The position numbers and the translations under genes are program-made. The notes below the pieces were generated by a model, which saw only the letters and a program-made list of their open reading frames with translations, was not told where the DNA came from and searched no databases. From Pseudomonas sp. GM79 (GTDB lineage Bacteria > Pseudomonadota > Gammaproteobacteria > Pseudomonadales > Pseudomonadaceae), in the NCBI RefSeq assembly GCF_000282495.1, contig NZ_AKJE01000013.1:1-58923 (forward strand): a DNA stretch of 58,923 bases, given 5' to 3'. Positions 37,886-46,705 of this stretch are shown in pieces (within the stretch, counting starts at the first letter, position 1; each line of letters opens with the position of its first letter).

Positions 37886-38890
37886 ATGAAACGTCGTCGT
37901 GGGATCCGTTCCCTGTGCTGTGCCGCTTTGGCGGTCACCGCGGTCAGCCTCAGCAGTACATTGCTGGCGGCCGAGGAAGTGAAGATCGGTTTTCTGGTCA
38001 AGCAAGCGGAAGAGCCCTGGTTCCAGACCGAATGGGCCTTCGCCGAAAAGGCCGGCAAGGACAAGGGCTTCACCCTCATCAAAATCGCCGTGCCTGATGG
38101 CGAGAAAACCCTCTCGGCCATCGACAGCCTGGCGGCCAACGGCGCCAAGGGCTTCGTGATCTGCCCGCCGGACGTGTCCCTGGGCCCTGCGATCATGGCC
38201 AAGGCCAAGCTCAACGGTTTGAAAGTGATCGCCGTCGATGACCGTTTCGTCGATGCCGGCGGCAAGTTCATGGAGGACGTGCCGTACCTCGGCATGGCGG
38301 CTTTCGAAGTCGGCCAGAAGCAGGGCGCCGCCATGGCCGCCGAAGCGAAAAAACGCGGCTGGGACTGGAAAGACACCTACGCGGTGATCAACACCTACAA
38401 CGAACTCGATACCGGTAAAAAGCGCACCGACGGTTCGGTCAAGGCGTTGGAAGACGCCGGTATGCCGAAAGACCACATCCTTTTCTCGGCGCTGAAAACC
38501 CTCGACGTACCGGGCAGCATGGACGCCACCAACTCAGCCTTGGTGAAGCTTCCGAGTGCAGCGAAAAACCTGATCATCGGCGGCATGAATGACAACACTG
38601 TGCTGGGCGGCGTGCGCGCCACCGAAAGCGCCGGTTTTGCCGCGGCCAACGTGATCGGCATCGGCATCAACGGCACCGATGCCATTGGTGAACTGAAGAA
38701 ACCCAACAGCGGCTTCTTCGGCTCGATGCTGCCGAGCCCGCACATTGAGGGCTACAACACCGCGAGCATGATGTACGAGTGGGTAACCACCGGCAAAGAA
38801 CCGCCCAAATACACCGCGATGGATGACGTTACGCTGATCACGCGCGACAACTTCAAGCAGGAACTGGAAAAAATCGGCCTGTGGAACTGA
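37886..38890 (+). CDS. araF: L-arabinose/D-galactose ABC transporter substrate-binding protein
   Basis: A 334-residue periplasmic binding protein with a signal peptide (cleavage near LLAAEE) and strong similarity to E. coli AraF. Binding-site residues correspond to Lys39, Glu43 and Asp119 (E. coli Lys10, Glu14, Asp90), with RTDGS, GMNDNTVLGG and GIGINGTD further on. Met137 matches E. coli Met108, a residue known to tune arabinose versus galactose preference. AAGGAG precedes the start. It begins the importer genes. Confidence 0.93.
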   Translation: MKRRRGIRSLCCAALAVTAVSLSSTLLAAEEVKIGFLVKQAEEPWFQTEWAFAEKAGKDKGFTLIKIAVPDGEKTLSAIDSLAANGAKGFVICPPDVSLGPAIMAKAKLNGLKVIAVDDRFVDAGGKFMEDVPYLGMAAFEVGQKQGAAMAAEAKKRGWDWKDTYAVINTYNELDTGKKRTDGSVKALEDAGMPKDHILFSALKTLDVPGSMDATNSALVKLPSAAKNLIIGGMNDNTVLGGVRATESAGFAAANVIGIGINGTDAIGELKKPNSGFFGSMLPSPHIEGYNTASMMYEWVTTGKEPPKYTAMDDVTLITRDNFKQELEKIGLWN

Positions 38891-38956
38891 GGCGCGGTTG
38901 ATTTCATCGGCGGCCCTGGCGACGGGGCTGCCTGACCGGTGTGATGAGGTGGGTTT

Positions 38957-40501
38957 ATGCACGCACACGTACAAACAAATGAACAGAGCATTGGCGGCAG
39001 CCTGCGCTTCAACGGGATCGGCAAAACCTTTCCTGGGGTGAAGGCGCTGGATGGCATCAGTTTCATCGCCCATCCGGGGCAGGTTCACGCCTTGATGGGC
39101 GAGAACGGTGCCGGTAAATCCACGCTGCTGAAAATCCTGGGCGGTGCTTACACGCCGAGCAGCGGCGACCTGCAGATCGGCGAGCAGAAGAGGATTTTCA
39201 AATCTACCGCCGACAGCATTGGCAGCGGGGTCGCGGTGATCCATCAGGAGCTGCACCTGGTGCCGGAAATGACCGTCGCCGAGAACCTGTTTCTCGGGCA
39301 TCTGCCGGCGAGTTTCGGCCTGATCAATCGCGGCGTTTTGCGGCAACAGGCATTGGCCTGCCTTAAAGGCCTGGCCGATGAAATCGATCCGCAAGAGAAA
39401 GTCGGGCGCTTGTCCCTGGGCCAGCGGCAACTGGTGGAAATCGCCAAGGCGTTGTCCCGTGGCGCGCATGTGATTGCATTCGACGAGCCCACCAGCAGCC
39501 TGTCGGCGCGGGAAATTGATCGCTTGATGGCGATCATCGGGCGCCTGCGCGACGAAGGCAAAGTGGTGCTTTACGTCTCACATCGCATGGAAGAAGTGTT
39601 CCGCATCTGTAACGCGGTGACGGTGTTCAAGGACGGTCGCTTCGTGCGCACCTTCGAGGACATGAGCGCGCTGACCCATGATCAGTTAGTCACGTGCATG
39701 GTCGGTCGCGACATTCAGGACATCTACGATTACCGCAGCCGTCCGCGTGGCGCGGTGGCGCTCAAGGTCGACGGGTTACTGGGGCCGGGCTTGCGTGAGC
39801 CGGTGAGTTTCGAGGCGCACAAGGGTGAAATCCTCGGGCTGTTCGGCCTGGTCGGTGCCGGGCGCACCGAGCTGTTCCGAATGCTCAGCGGGCTCACGCG
39901 CAACACCGCCGGGCGCCTGGAGTTGCGCGGTCGTGAACTGAAACTGCATTCGCCGCGCGATGCCATTGCAGCGGGGATTTTGCTGTGCCCCGAAGACCGC
40001 AAGAAGGAGGGCATCCTGCCGCTCGCAAGCGTCGCCGAGAACATCAACATCAGCGCTCGCGGCGCCCATTCCACCTTCGGCTGCCTGTTGCGCGGCCTGT
40101 GGGAAAAAGACAATGCCGACAAGCAGATCAAGGCGCTGAAGGTGAAGACGCCCAACGCGGCACAGAAAATCATGTACCTGTCTGGCGGCAATCAGCAGAA
40201 GGCGATTCTCGGTCGCTGGCTGTCGATGCCAATGAAAGTCCTGCTGCTCGACGAGCCCACCCGGGGCATCGACATCGGTGCCAAAGCCGAGATCTATCAG
40301 ATCATCCATAACCTGGCGGCCAGCGGCATCGCGGTGATTGTGGTGTCCAGCGACCTGATGGAAGTCATGGGCATTTCCGACCGCATCCTGGTGCTCTGCG
40401 AAGGTGCGATGCGCGGCGAACTGACCCGCGAACAAGCCAATGAATCCAACCTGCTGCAACTGGCGTTGCCACGCCAACGCGCTGCCGACGTGGCGAACTG
40501 A
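38957..40501 (+). CDS. araG: L-arabinose ABC transporter ATP-binding protein
   Basis: A 514-residue protein with two ABC domains, typical of sugar importers of the AraG/MglA class. Domain 1 has GENGAGKSTLLK, Walker B IAFDEPTSSLS and signature LSLGQRQ; domain 2 has the degenerate Walker A GLVGAGRTELF, signature LSGGNQQKAILGRWLS and LLLDEPTRGID. All expected motifs are present. GAGGTG lies before the start. araH follows after nine bases. Confidence 0.95.
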   Translation: MHAHVQTNEQSIGGSLRFNGIGKTFPGVKALDGISFIAHPGQVHALMGENGAGKSTLLKILGGAYTPSSGDLQIGEQKRIFKSTADSIGSGVAVIHQELHLVPEMTVAENLFLGHLPASFGLINRGVLRQQALACLKGLADEIDPQEKVGRLSLGQRQLVEIAKALSRGAHVIAFDEPTSSLSAREIDRLMAIIGRLRDEGKVVLYVSHRMEEVFRICNAVTVFKDGRFVRTFEDMSALTHDQLVTCMVGRDIQDIYDYRSRPRGAVALKVDGLLGPGLREPVSFEAHKGEILGLFGLVGAGRTELFRMLSGLTRNTAGRLELRGRELKLHSPRDAIAAGILLCPEDRKKEGILPLASVAENINISARGAHSTFGCLLRGLWEKDNADKQIKALKVKTPNAAQKIMYLSGGNQQKAILGRWLSMPMKVLLLDEPTRGIDIGAKAEIYQIIHNLAASGIAVIVVSSDLMEVMGISDRILVLCEGAMRGELTREQANESNLLQLALPRQRAADVAN

Positions 40502-40510
40502 GAGGTGACT

Positions 40511-41479
40511 ATGACCGTCCAAAACAACGCTCTGCCAACCCCGCGCAAACCGCTGGACCTGCGGCGCTTTCTCGATGACTGGGTGATGCTGCTGGCGGCC
40601 GTCGGGATCTTCGTGCTTTGCACCTTGCTGATCGACAACTTCCTGTCGCCGCTGAACATGCGCGGTCTGGGCCTGGCGATTTCTACGACCGGGATTGCCG
40701 CGTGCACCATGTTGTATTGCCTGGCGTCCGGGCATTTCGACTTGTCGGTGGGCTCGGTGATTGCCTGCGCCGGCGTGGTCGCGGCGGTGGTGATGCGCGA
40801 CACCGACAGCGTGTTCCTCGGTGTGAGTGCAGCGCTGGTGATGGGGCTGATTGTCGGGCTGATCAATGGCATCGTAATCGCCAAGCTACGGGTCAATGCG
40901 TTGATCACCACGCTGGCGACGATGCAGATCGTGCGGGGCCTGGCTTACATTTTTGCCAACGGCAAAGCGGTGGGCGTTTCGCAGGAACAGTTCTTCGTCT
41001 TCGGCAATGGCCAGTTGTTCGGCGTGCCGGTGCCGATTCTGATCACCATCGTCTGCTTCCTGTTTTTCGGCTGGTTGCTGAACTACACCACCTACGGGCG
41101 CAACACCATGGCCATCGGTGGCAACCAGGAAGCAGCGTTGCTAGCCGGGGTGAACGTCGACCGGACCAAGATCCTCATCTTCGCCGTGCACGGTGTGATC
41201 GGCGCGTTGGCCGGGGTGATCCTGGCGTCGCGCATGACGTCCGGCCAGCCGATGATCGGCCAGGGTTTCGAGTTGACGGTGATCTCGGCTTGCGTGCTTG
41301 GCGGGGTGTCGTTGAGTGGCGGGATCGGGATGATTCGGCATGTGATTGCCGGGGTGCTGATTCTGGCGATCATCGAGAATGCGATGAACCTGAAGAATAT
41401 CGATACGTTTTATCAGTACGTGATTCGCGGTTCGATCCTGTTGCTGGCGGTGGTGATTGACCGGTTGAAACAGCGCTGA
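40511..41479 (+). CDS. araH: L-arabinose ABC transporter permease
   Basis: A 322-residue polytopic permease of the BPD_transp_2 family, with about 9-10 hydrophobic segments and the cytoplasmic loop MAIGGNQEAALLAGVNVDRTKI. AGAGG is five bases before ATG 40511, while an in-frame GTG at 40505 lies inside that site, so 40511 is chosen. It completes AraFGH. A REP pair follows. Confidence 0.94.
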   Translation: MTVQNNALPTPRKPLDLRRFLDDWVMLLAAVGIFVLCTLLIDNFLSPLNMRGLGLAISTTGIAACTMLYCLASGHFDLSVGSVIACAGVVAAVVMRDTDSVFLGVSAALVMGLIVGLINGIVIAKLRVNALITTLATMQIVRGLAYIFANGKAVGVSQEQFFVFGNGQLFGVPVPILITIVCFLFFGWLLNYTTYGRNTMAIGGNQEAALLAGVNVDRTKILIFAVHGVIGALAGVILASRMTSGQPMIGQGFELTVISACVLGGVSLSGGIGMIRHVIAGVLILAIIENAMNLKNIDTFYQYVIRGSILLLAVVIDRLKQR

Positions 41480-41488
41480 CTTCCACTT

Positions 41489-41576
41489 GTGGGAGCGGGC
41501 TTGCTCGCGAAAGCGGTTTGTCTGTCACATAGATACCTGGATGTGCCGACGCCTTCGCGAGCAAGCCCGCTCCCAC
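41489..41576. repeat. REP pair, inverted
   Basis: GTGGGAGCGGGCTTGCTCGC at 41489 inverted at the right end (TCCCAC to 41576), just past araH. Confidence 0.92.
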
Positions 41577-41727
41577 AGTTGATTTGTGTCGTCCTCAAGT
41601 TGTGTGCACAGCAAGTCCAATGTGGCGATCCGACGATTGATTGCGCAGCGGTCGATTTTGAACCGGGATCCTTCACCCACTTTCACAAAATATCCCTTGC
41701 TCGCCCCAACCCGTTTCAGCTATGACG

Positions 41728-41744
41728 GTACACCCGAGGTGTAC
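41728..41744. promoter_or_regulatory. GntR/UTRA operator overlapping its ribosome site
   Basis: GTACACC-CGA-GGTGTAC is a perfect palindrome (7-base arms, 3-base centre) that ends one base before the regulator ATG at 41745 and contains its GAGGTG site. Such a placement would let the protein repress its own gene. Confidence 0.72.
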
Positions 41745-42458
41745 ATGATTAGACCGCTACGAATTGACAAGAAACAACAGGTGGTCGACGAGCTCGTCCG
41801 GCGCATCGAAAACGGCCTCATGGAGGACGGCGTTCTATTGCCGGGCGAACATCAGTTGGCTCAAGAATTCAAGGTCAGCCGCGGCACGCTGCGTGAAGCC
41901 CTGGTCGAACTGAAGCGGCGCCACGACATCGTTACGCAAGGCGCAGTGGGGTCCATTGTCACGTTCGATGGCGTGGTGCTCGATCAGCGCAACGGCTGGG
42001 CCCAGGCGCTGGCCGACAATGGGGCGCTGATCAATACCGAAGTGCTGCGGCTGGAGGCGGTTACTCGTCCGGACCTGTTGGCGCGTTTCGGTACCGATCA
42101 ATTCATCACCCTCGACCGTCGCCGCCGTGGCACCGATGGCACGCTGGTGTCCCTTGAGCGCTCATTGATGCCCGCCACCGGAGGCCTGGAAGGCCTGCCG
42201 CGAGTCGGCCTGATCGATGACTCCCTGACCATCACGTTGGCCGCCTATGGCTACATTGGCGATCACGGCGATCAGTGGATCGGCGCCGAACCCTTGAATG
42301 CCGAAGACGCCGAATTGCTCGGGCGCCCGGAGGGCACGGTGTTCCTCAAGGCCCTGCGCACCACTTACGACCGTCAGAATCGCTTCATGGAACAGGTCGA
42401 AAGCCTGCTCGATCCGGTGCATTTTCGTCTGCATCTGCAAATTGGAACTTCAAAATGA
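41745..42458 (+). CDS. GntR family regulator, HutC/UTRA subfamily (YegW-like)
   Basis: A 237-residue regulator. Its winged helix is near residues 10-75 (LLPGEHQLAQEFKVSRGTLREALVELKRR) and the UTRA ligand domain follows to the end. The frame is open 53 codons upstream but the family start MIRPLRIDKKQQ has the better context. It overlaps the glycohydrolase gene by four bases (ATGA). E. coli yegW lies beside a similar gene set. Confidence 0.88.
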   Translation: MIRPLRIDKKQQVVDELVRRIENGLMEDGVLLPGEHQLAQEFKVSRGTLREALVELKRRHDIVTQGAVGSIVTFDGVVLDQRNGWAQALADNGALINTEVLRLEAVTRPDLLARFGTDQFITLDRRRRGTDGTLVSLERSLMPATGGLEGLPRVGLIDDSLTITLAAYGYIGDHGDQWIGAEPLNAEDAELLGRPEGTVFLKALRTTYDRQNRFMEQVESLLDPVHFRLHLQIGTSK

Positions 42459-43453
42459 CCGCGCTCGACCGTGCGCTGGGCGCCTTCTATGGGCTGGCCC
42501 TGGGTGATGCGTTGGGCATGCCGACACAGTCCCTGAGCCGCGCTGAGATCAAGGCGCGCTTCGGCGAGATCACCGATCTGCAAGACGCTGGCCCGGATCA
42601 ACCAATCGCCGCAAACCTGCCCAAAGGCTCGATCACTGACGATACGGAGCAGGCGATCCTGGTCGGTCAGTTGTTGATTGAAGGCGAGGGCTGGATCGAA
42701 CCGGCGGTGCTGGCCCAACGCTTGATCAAATGGGAAGCCGGGATGCAAGCCAAGGGCTCGCAGGATTTGCTCGGCCCCTCGACCAAACGCGCGATCGAGA
42801 TGATCCTCGCCGGCCACTCGCTGGAAGAGGCAGGCCGCCATGGCACCACCAATGGCGCGGCCATGCGTATCACGCCGGTGGGTATTGCGGCCGATGTTGC
42901 CGATCCCGAGCGTTTCATCCGCGCCGTGGTGCAATCCTGTCAGGTGACCCACAACACCACACTGGGAATTGCCAGTGCGGCGGCGGTGGCGGCGGTGGTT
43001 TCTGCCGGGATCAACGGCATGGACCTGGGCGAAGCATTGAACCTTGGCCAGCAGATCGCTCGGCAAGCCGAAAGCCATGGCCACTGGGTCGCTGGCGGAC
43101 GTATCGCCGCACGCATCAGTTGGGCGTGGAGCATCAGCGTCGACAGCGACAAGGCGTTGCTGGCTGATCTGCTGTACGACGTGATCGGCACGTCGGTGGC
43201 TTCGCAGGAGTCGGTGGTGGTGTCGTTTGCGCTGGCTCGGCAAGTGGCTATCGGGCAGATGAGAGCCTTCGAAGCGTTGTGCATGGCTGCCAGTTTGGGC
43301 GGAGATACCGATACCATCGCGGCGATTCTCGGCGCCATGCTTGGAGCCTGTCTGGGGCTTGAGAGTTGGCCTGTGGCGATGATCGAGCAGGTTAAAGCGG
43401 TAAATGATTTGCAGCTGGAACCGTTGGTGCAGGGGCTGTTGGCTTTGCGTTGA
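42455..43453 (+). CDS. ADP-ribosylglycohydrolase family protein (YegU-like)
   Basis: A 332-residue protein of the ADPRH fold. GDALGMP near the N-terminus, SITDDTEQA (metal-binding D-D-T) and GGDTDTIAAILGAMLGA form the dinuclear magnesium site, and GTTNGAAMRITPVGI is also characteristic. All ligand motifs are intact. It probably cleaves an N-glycosidic bond of a small nucleoside-like molecule or modified protein. It is coupled to the GntR gene and lies 221 bases from the permease gene, with a REP pair between. Confidence 0.88.
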   Translation: MTALDRALGAFYGLALGDALGMPTQSLSRAEIKARFGEITDLQDAGPDQPIAANLPKGSITDDTEQAILVGQLLIEGEGWIEPAVLAQRLIKWEAGMQAKGSQDLLGPSTKRAIEMILAGHSLEEAGRHGTTNGAAMRITPVGIAADVADPERFIRAVVQSCQVTHNTTLGIASAAAVAAVVSAGINGMDLGEALNLGQQIARQAESHGHWVAGGRIAARISWAWSISVDSDKALLADLLYDVIGTSVASQESVVVSFALARQVAIGQMRAFEALCMAASLGGDTDTIAAILGAMLGACLGLESWPVAMIEQVKAVNDLQLEPLVQGLLALR

Positions 43454-43464
43454 CTGTACTGACG

Positions 43465-43549
43465 TCTTCGCGAGCAAGCCCGCTCCCACAAGGATGGCGC
43501 AATTCACATGGTTCACATCAAACCTGTGGGAGCGGGCTTGCTCGCGAAG
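43465..43549. repeat. REP pair, inverted (opposite order)
   Basis: Begins with CTTCGCGAGCAAGCCCGCTC and ends with GAGCGGGCTTGCTCGCGAAG, reversed from the other pairs. It splits the four-gene cassette in two. Confidence 0.92.
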
Positions 43550-43674
43550 GGCGCAACGCACACTTGAAGTATTTCACCCGCAATGGAACGCACTGATATG
43601 GCAAGGATCGCCGGAATGTTATCTCGACTTCCGAAATTGCCCATAACCACAACAATGGCAACAGGAGCAGTTTT

Positions 43675-45141
43675 ATGAGTTCATCGAACACCGGGCAAAG
43701 TGCCGGGCAATTGGAAACCCGTGGCATCGAGCCGGTGCCGGAAGGGGAGTGCAACGGTCACCCACTGCAACTGTTCTGGGTCTGGTTTGCCGCCAACATT
43801 TCCATCCTCGGCTTACCGTTGGGCGCCACGCTGGTGGCCTTCCGCGGCCTGGCAATCTGGCAGGCGATCATCGTCGCCATCCTCGGTGCCGCCGGTTCGT
43901 TCGCGGTGGTCGGGATCATCTCCATTGCCGGTCGTCGTGGTCGCGCACCGAGCCTGACGCTGTCGCGAGCAATCTTCGGGGTGCGCGGCAATATCGGCCC
44001 GACGCTGGTCTCGCTGATGTCGCGACTGGGTTGGGAAACCGTCAACACCACCACCGCCGCATTCGTCTTGCTGTCGTTGTGCTCGATTCTGTTCGGCTCG
44101 CCGGTGGAAGCCAAAAGCGCGCCGCTGCTGACCCTGGTGTTTATCGCGATTTTTGTACTGCTGACGTTGTCGGTGTCCGGCCTCGGTCACGCCACGTTGC
44201 TGGTGATCCAGAGATGGGCGACCTATGTGTTCGGTGGGTTGAACATCCTGGTCGGCGGTTTCCTTTGCGCGACCATCGACTGGAGCGCCGTATTCAACGC
44301 CACGCCAGCGCCCCTGAGCGCAATGATCATCGGCATCGGCACCATGGCCGCCGGCACCGGGATCGGTTGGGCCAACGCCGGTGCCGACATGTCGCGCTAC
44401 CAGCACCGCAGCGTCAAAGCCGTGCGTCTGGTGGCGTCGGCGGCGTTCGGTGCGGGGATTCCGTTGGTGCTGCTGATCACTCTCGGTGGTTTGCTGTCAG
44501 TGGGCAATAACGATCTGGCCTCGGCCACTGACCCAATCGTCGCGATCCGCGACATGCTGCCGACCTGGATGGCCGTGCCGTATCTGATCACCGCATTCGG
44601 CGGGCTGCTGCTGTCGAACAACCTGTCGGTGTACTCCGCCGGTTTGACCACGCTGACCCTCGGCCTGAAGGTCAAGCGCGTGTATGCGGTGGTGCTCGAT
44701 ATCATTGCGATCTTCGCCGGCTCGATCTACTTCATGCTGATCGCCGAGAGTTTTTACGGCCCGTTCATCACCTTCATTTCCTTGCTGGCGGTGCCAATCA
44801 CGGCATGGGTCGGGATCTTTGTGGTCGACCTGATTCACCGACATTACTACAGCCCCAAAGACCTGCTGGACGTCAGCCCGAGCAGCGCCTACTGGTATCG
44901 CGGTGGCGTCGAGTGGCGCGCCTTCGGTGCATGGGCGGTGGCGATTGTGTTGGGTTTCAGTTTCACCACCATTGGCACCACTGAACAAGATGTCTGGTTC
45001 AGGGGCTTTTTGTCCGACTCCTGGCTGGGTCACAACGGCCTGGGCTGGATCGTCACGTTCGTGGTCGCCGGTGGCATTTACGGGGTACTCGGCGGCGCCA
45101 AGGACCGCCGCACTGCATTTATCGAGCTGGCTCATGCCTAA
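43675..45141 (+). CDS. NCS1 family purine-cytosine permease
   Basis: A 488-residue transporter with about 12 hydrophobic segments. Features of NCS1 permeases include WVWFAANISILGLPLGATLVAF near the start, RRGRAPSLTLSRAIFGVRGN, and GWANAGADMSRYQHRS. NCS1 members carry nucleobases, hydantoins, allantoin or vitamins; the substrate here is unknown. AGGAG precedes the ATG. It overlaps the kinase gene by eight bases. E. coli yegTUV has an MFS nucleoside carrier at this place instead. Confidence 0.88.
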   Translation: MSSSNTGQSAGQLETRGIEPVPEGECNGHPLQLFWVWFAANISILGLPLGATLVAFRGLAIWQAIIVAILGAAGSFAVVGIISIAGRRGRAPSLTLSRAIFGVRGNIGPTLVSLMSRLGWETVNTTTAAFVLLSLCSILFGSPVEAKSAPLLTLVFIAIFVLLTLSVSGLGHATLLVIQRWATYVFGGLNILVGGFLCATIDWSAVFNATPAPLSAMIIGIGTMAAGTGIGWANAGADMSRYQHRSVKAVRLVASAAFGAGIPLVLLITLGGLLSVGNNDLASATDPIVAIRDMLPTWMAVPYLITAFGGLLLSNNLSVYSAGLTTLTLGLKVKRVYAVVLDIIAIFAGSIYFMLIAESFYGPFITFISLLAVPITAWVGIFVVDLIHRHYYSPKDLLDVSPSSAYWYRGGVEWRAFGAWAVAIVLGFSFTTIGTTEQDVWFRGFLSDSWLGHNGLGWIVTFVVAGGIYGVLGGAKDRRTAFIELAHA

Positions 45142-46063
45142 TCTGCTACACACCGGCCAGGTCATGATCGACCTGGTCATGGCCGTGGATAAATTGCCTC
45201 ATTCAGGCGGCGACGTGCTGGCGCAATCCGCCCGTTTCGAGGCTGGCGGTGGCTTCAATGTGATGGCTGCGGCCCGGCGAAACGGCTTGCCGGTGGTCTA
45301 CCTCGGTGGCCATGGCAAGGGCCGTTTCGGCGACCTGGCCCGAGAAGCGATGACGGCTGAAGGCATTCGGATTGGCATTGATCAGAGCACTGAGCGCGAC
45401 ACCGGGCTGTGTGTCGCGCTGACCGAAGCTTCGGCTGAGCGCACGTTCATTTCCTGCATCGGTGCCGAAGGCGAATTGACCGCCGAAGACCTGGCGAGCG
45501 TGGCGATCGAGGCGGGCGATTTTGTCTATGTCAGCGGCTATAGCCTGCTGCATGGCGGCAAGGCTCAGGCGTTGGTGGATTGGGTGCTGGATTTGCCGGA
45601 CGGGATCAAGGTGGTGTTCGATCCGGGGCCGTTGGTGGATTTGTCGGGCGCGCCGCTGATGAAGGCCTTATTGCAGCGCATCGATCTGTGGACCAGCAAC
45701 CGCGTCGAGGCGCTGCGGTTTACCGGGGCGTCAGACATTGCCGAGGCGTTGAATGGGCTGGCGGATCATTTGCCGGCGGACGCCTTGATGGTGGTTCGCG
45801 ATGGGTCGCAGGGGTGCTGGATCAGCCAGCATAGTGACCGTCAGCATGTGCCGGGATTCAAGGTCACGGCCGTCGACAGCAACGGTGCGGGGGATGCCCA
45901 TGCCGGGGTGTTGGTTGCGGGGTTGGCGCAAGGTTTGTCGGCGATAGACGCGGCGCGGCGGGCCAACGCGGCAGCTGCTTTGGCCGTCACTCGTTGGGGG
46001 CCGGCGACTTCGCCGGGGGCGGTTGAGGTGGATGCGTTGATTCGTGAGACTTTTGGCGCCTGA
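45134..46063 (+). CDS. PfkB family carbohydrate/nucleoside kinase (YegV-like)
   Basis: A 309-residue ribokinase-fold kinase. The first signature region reads FEAGGGFNVMAAARRNG, and the second is DSNGAGDAHAGVLVAGL with the catalytic Asp in GAGD. It lies behind the permease and overlaps it. It would phosphorylate a sugar, a nucleoside or a similar product released by the glycohydrolase. A REP element follows. Confidence 0.88.
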   Translation: MPNLLHTGQVMIDLVMAVDKLPHSGGDVLAQSARFEAGGGFNVMAAARRNGLPVVYLGGHGKGRFGDLAREAMTAEGIRIGIDQSTERDTGLCVALTEASAERTFISCIGAEGELTAEDLASVAIEAGDFVYVSGYSLLHGGKAQALVDWVLDLPDGIKVVFDPGPLVDLSGAPLMKALLQRIDLWTSNRVEALRFTGASDIAEALNGLADHLPADALMVVRDGSQGCWISQHSDRQHVPGFKVTAVDSNGAGDAHAGVLVAGLAQGLSAIDAARRANAAAALAVTRWGPATSPGAVEVDALIRETFGA

Positions 46064-46070
46064 TCAGCCG

Positions 46071-46185
46071 CTTTCGCGAGCAAGCCCGCTCCCACATTTG
46101 ATCTGTGTCGTTCACACATCTAACGACCAGCATAGATCCAATGTGGGAGCGGCGGTGCGACGATTCGACTTGCTCGCGAAGAGGC
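46071..46185. repeat. REP pair with one expanded copy
   Basis: The left copy is normal (CTTTCGCGAGCAAGCCCGCT). The right copy starts at 46142 and is interrupted by 16 bases (CGGTGCGACGATTCGA) between GTGGGAGCGG and CTTGCTCGCGAAG. I have seen the same variant in other P. fluorescens sequences. Confidence 0.85.
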
Positions 46186-46212
46186 TCTCAAACTCACCAT
46201 CAATTCAGATCT

Positions 46213-46593
46213 TCAACCTGCCCTGCGCAACGCCTCGATCAACTCCTGCTTGCGCATGCTCGAGCGCCCCGGAATCTTCTTCGCCCGGGCTTCTTTCTTC
46301 AGGCTGTCTACCGTCTGCGTCTCGCGCGATGCTTTGCTGTTGCGCGGCTTGCCTTCACGGGTGGCCACCGCACGTCGGGCTGATTCCTTGCGATCTGCAG
46401 ACTTGGCGCTGGCCGGCTTCTTGCGCCCCGAGCCGCCAGCGCGTTCACCTCCGCCCGACTGCTTGTTCACCGTGGCCCAGGCGCGAGCTTCGGCTTCATC
46501 TTTCGACACGCCTTTGTGCTCGTAGCTTTCTTCGATGTGTTCGGCCTTGCGTTTTTGCTCGGCGGTGTATTTGTCTTTGCTTCCTCGAGGCAT
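46213..46593 (-). CDS. Small basic protein with Rho-N/SAP-like C-terminus
   Basis: A 126-residue, highly charged protein, in this group often labelled plasmid stabilisation protein. The N-terminal MPRGSKDKYTAEQKRKAEHI and the segment ARAWATVNKQSGGG recur in small stress-linked proteins, and the C-terminal end (VDSLKKEARAKKIPGRSSMR then KQELIEALRRAG) looks like a Rho N-terminal or SAP nucleic-acid-binding motif. AGGAG is well placed. No direct function can be given. Confidence 0.82.
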   Translation of the reverse strand: MPRGSKDKYTAEQKRKAEHIEESYEHKGVSKDEAEARAWATVNKQSGGGERAGGSGRKKPASAKSADRKESARRAVATREGKPRNSKASRETQTVDSLKKEARAKKIPGRSSMRKQELIEALRRAG

Positions 46594-46705
46594 GGGATTT
46601 CTCCTGGTTGTAGGCGCTGGCGAAGGCTCGGGCCGCGTTCGGACGATCTTTGCTCTTCAAACATTCACAGGCAAAAGATTGCAACCTGTTGCAGCGCCTA
46701 CTCGG

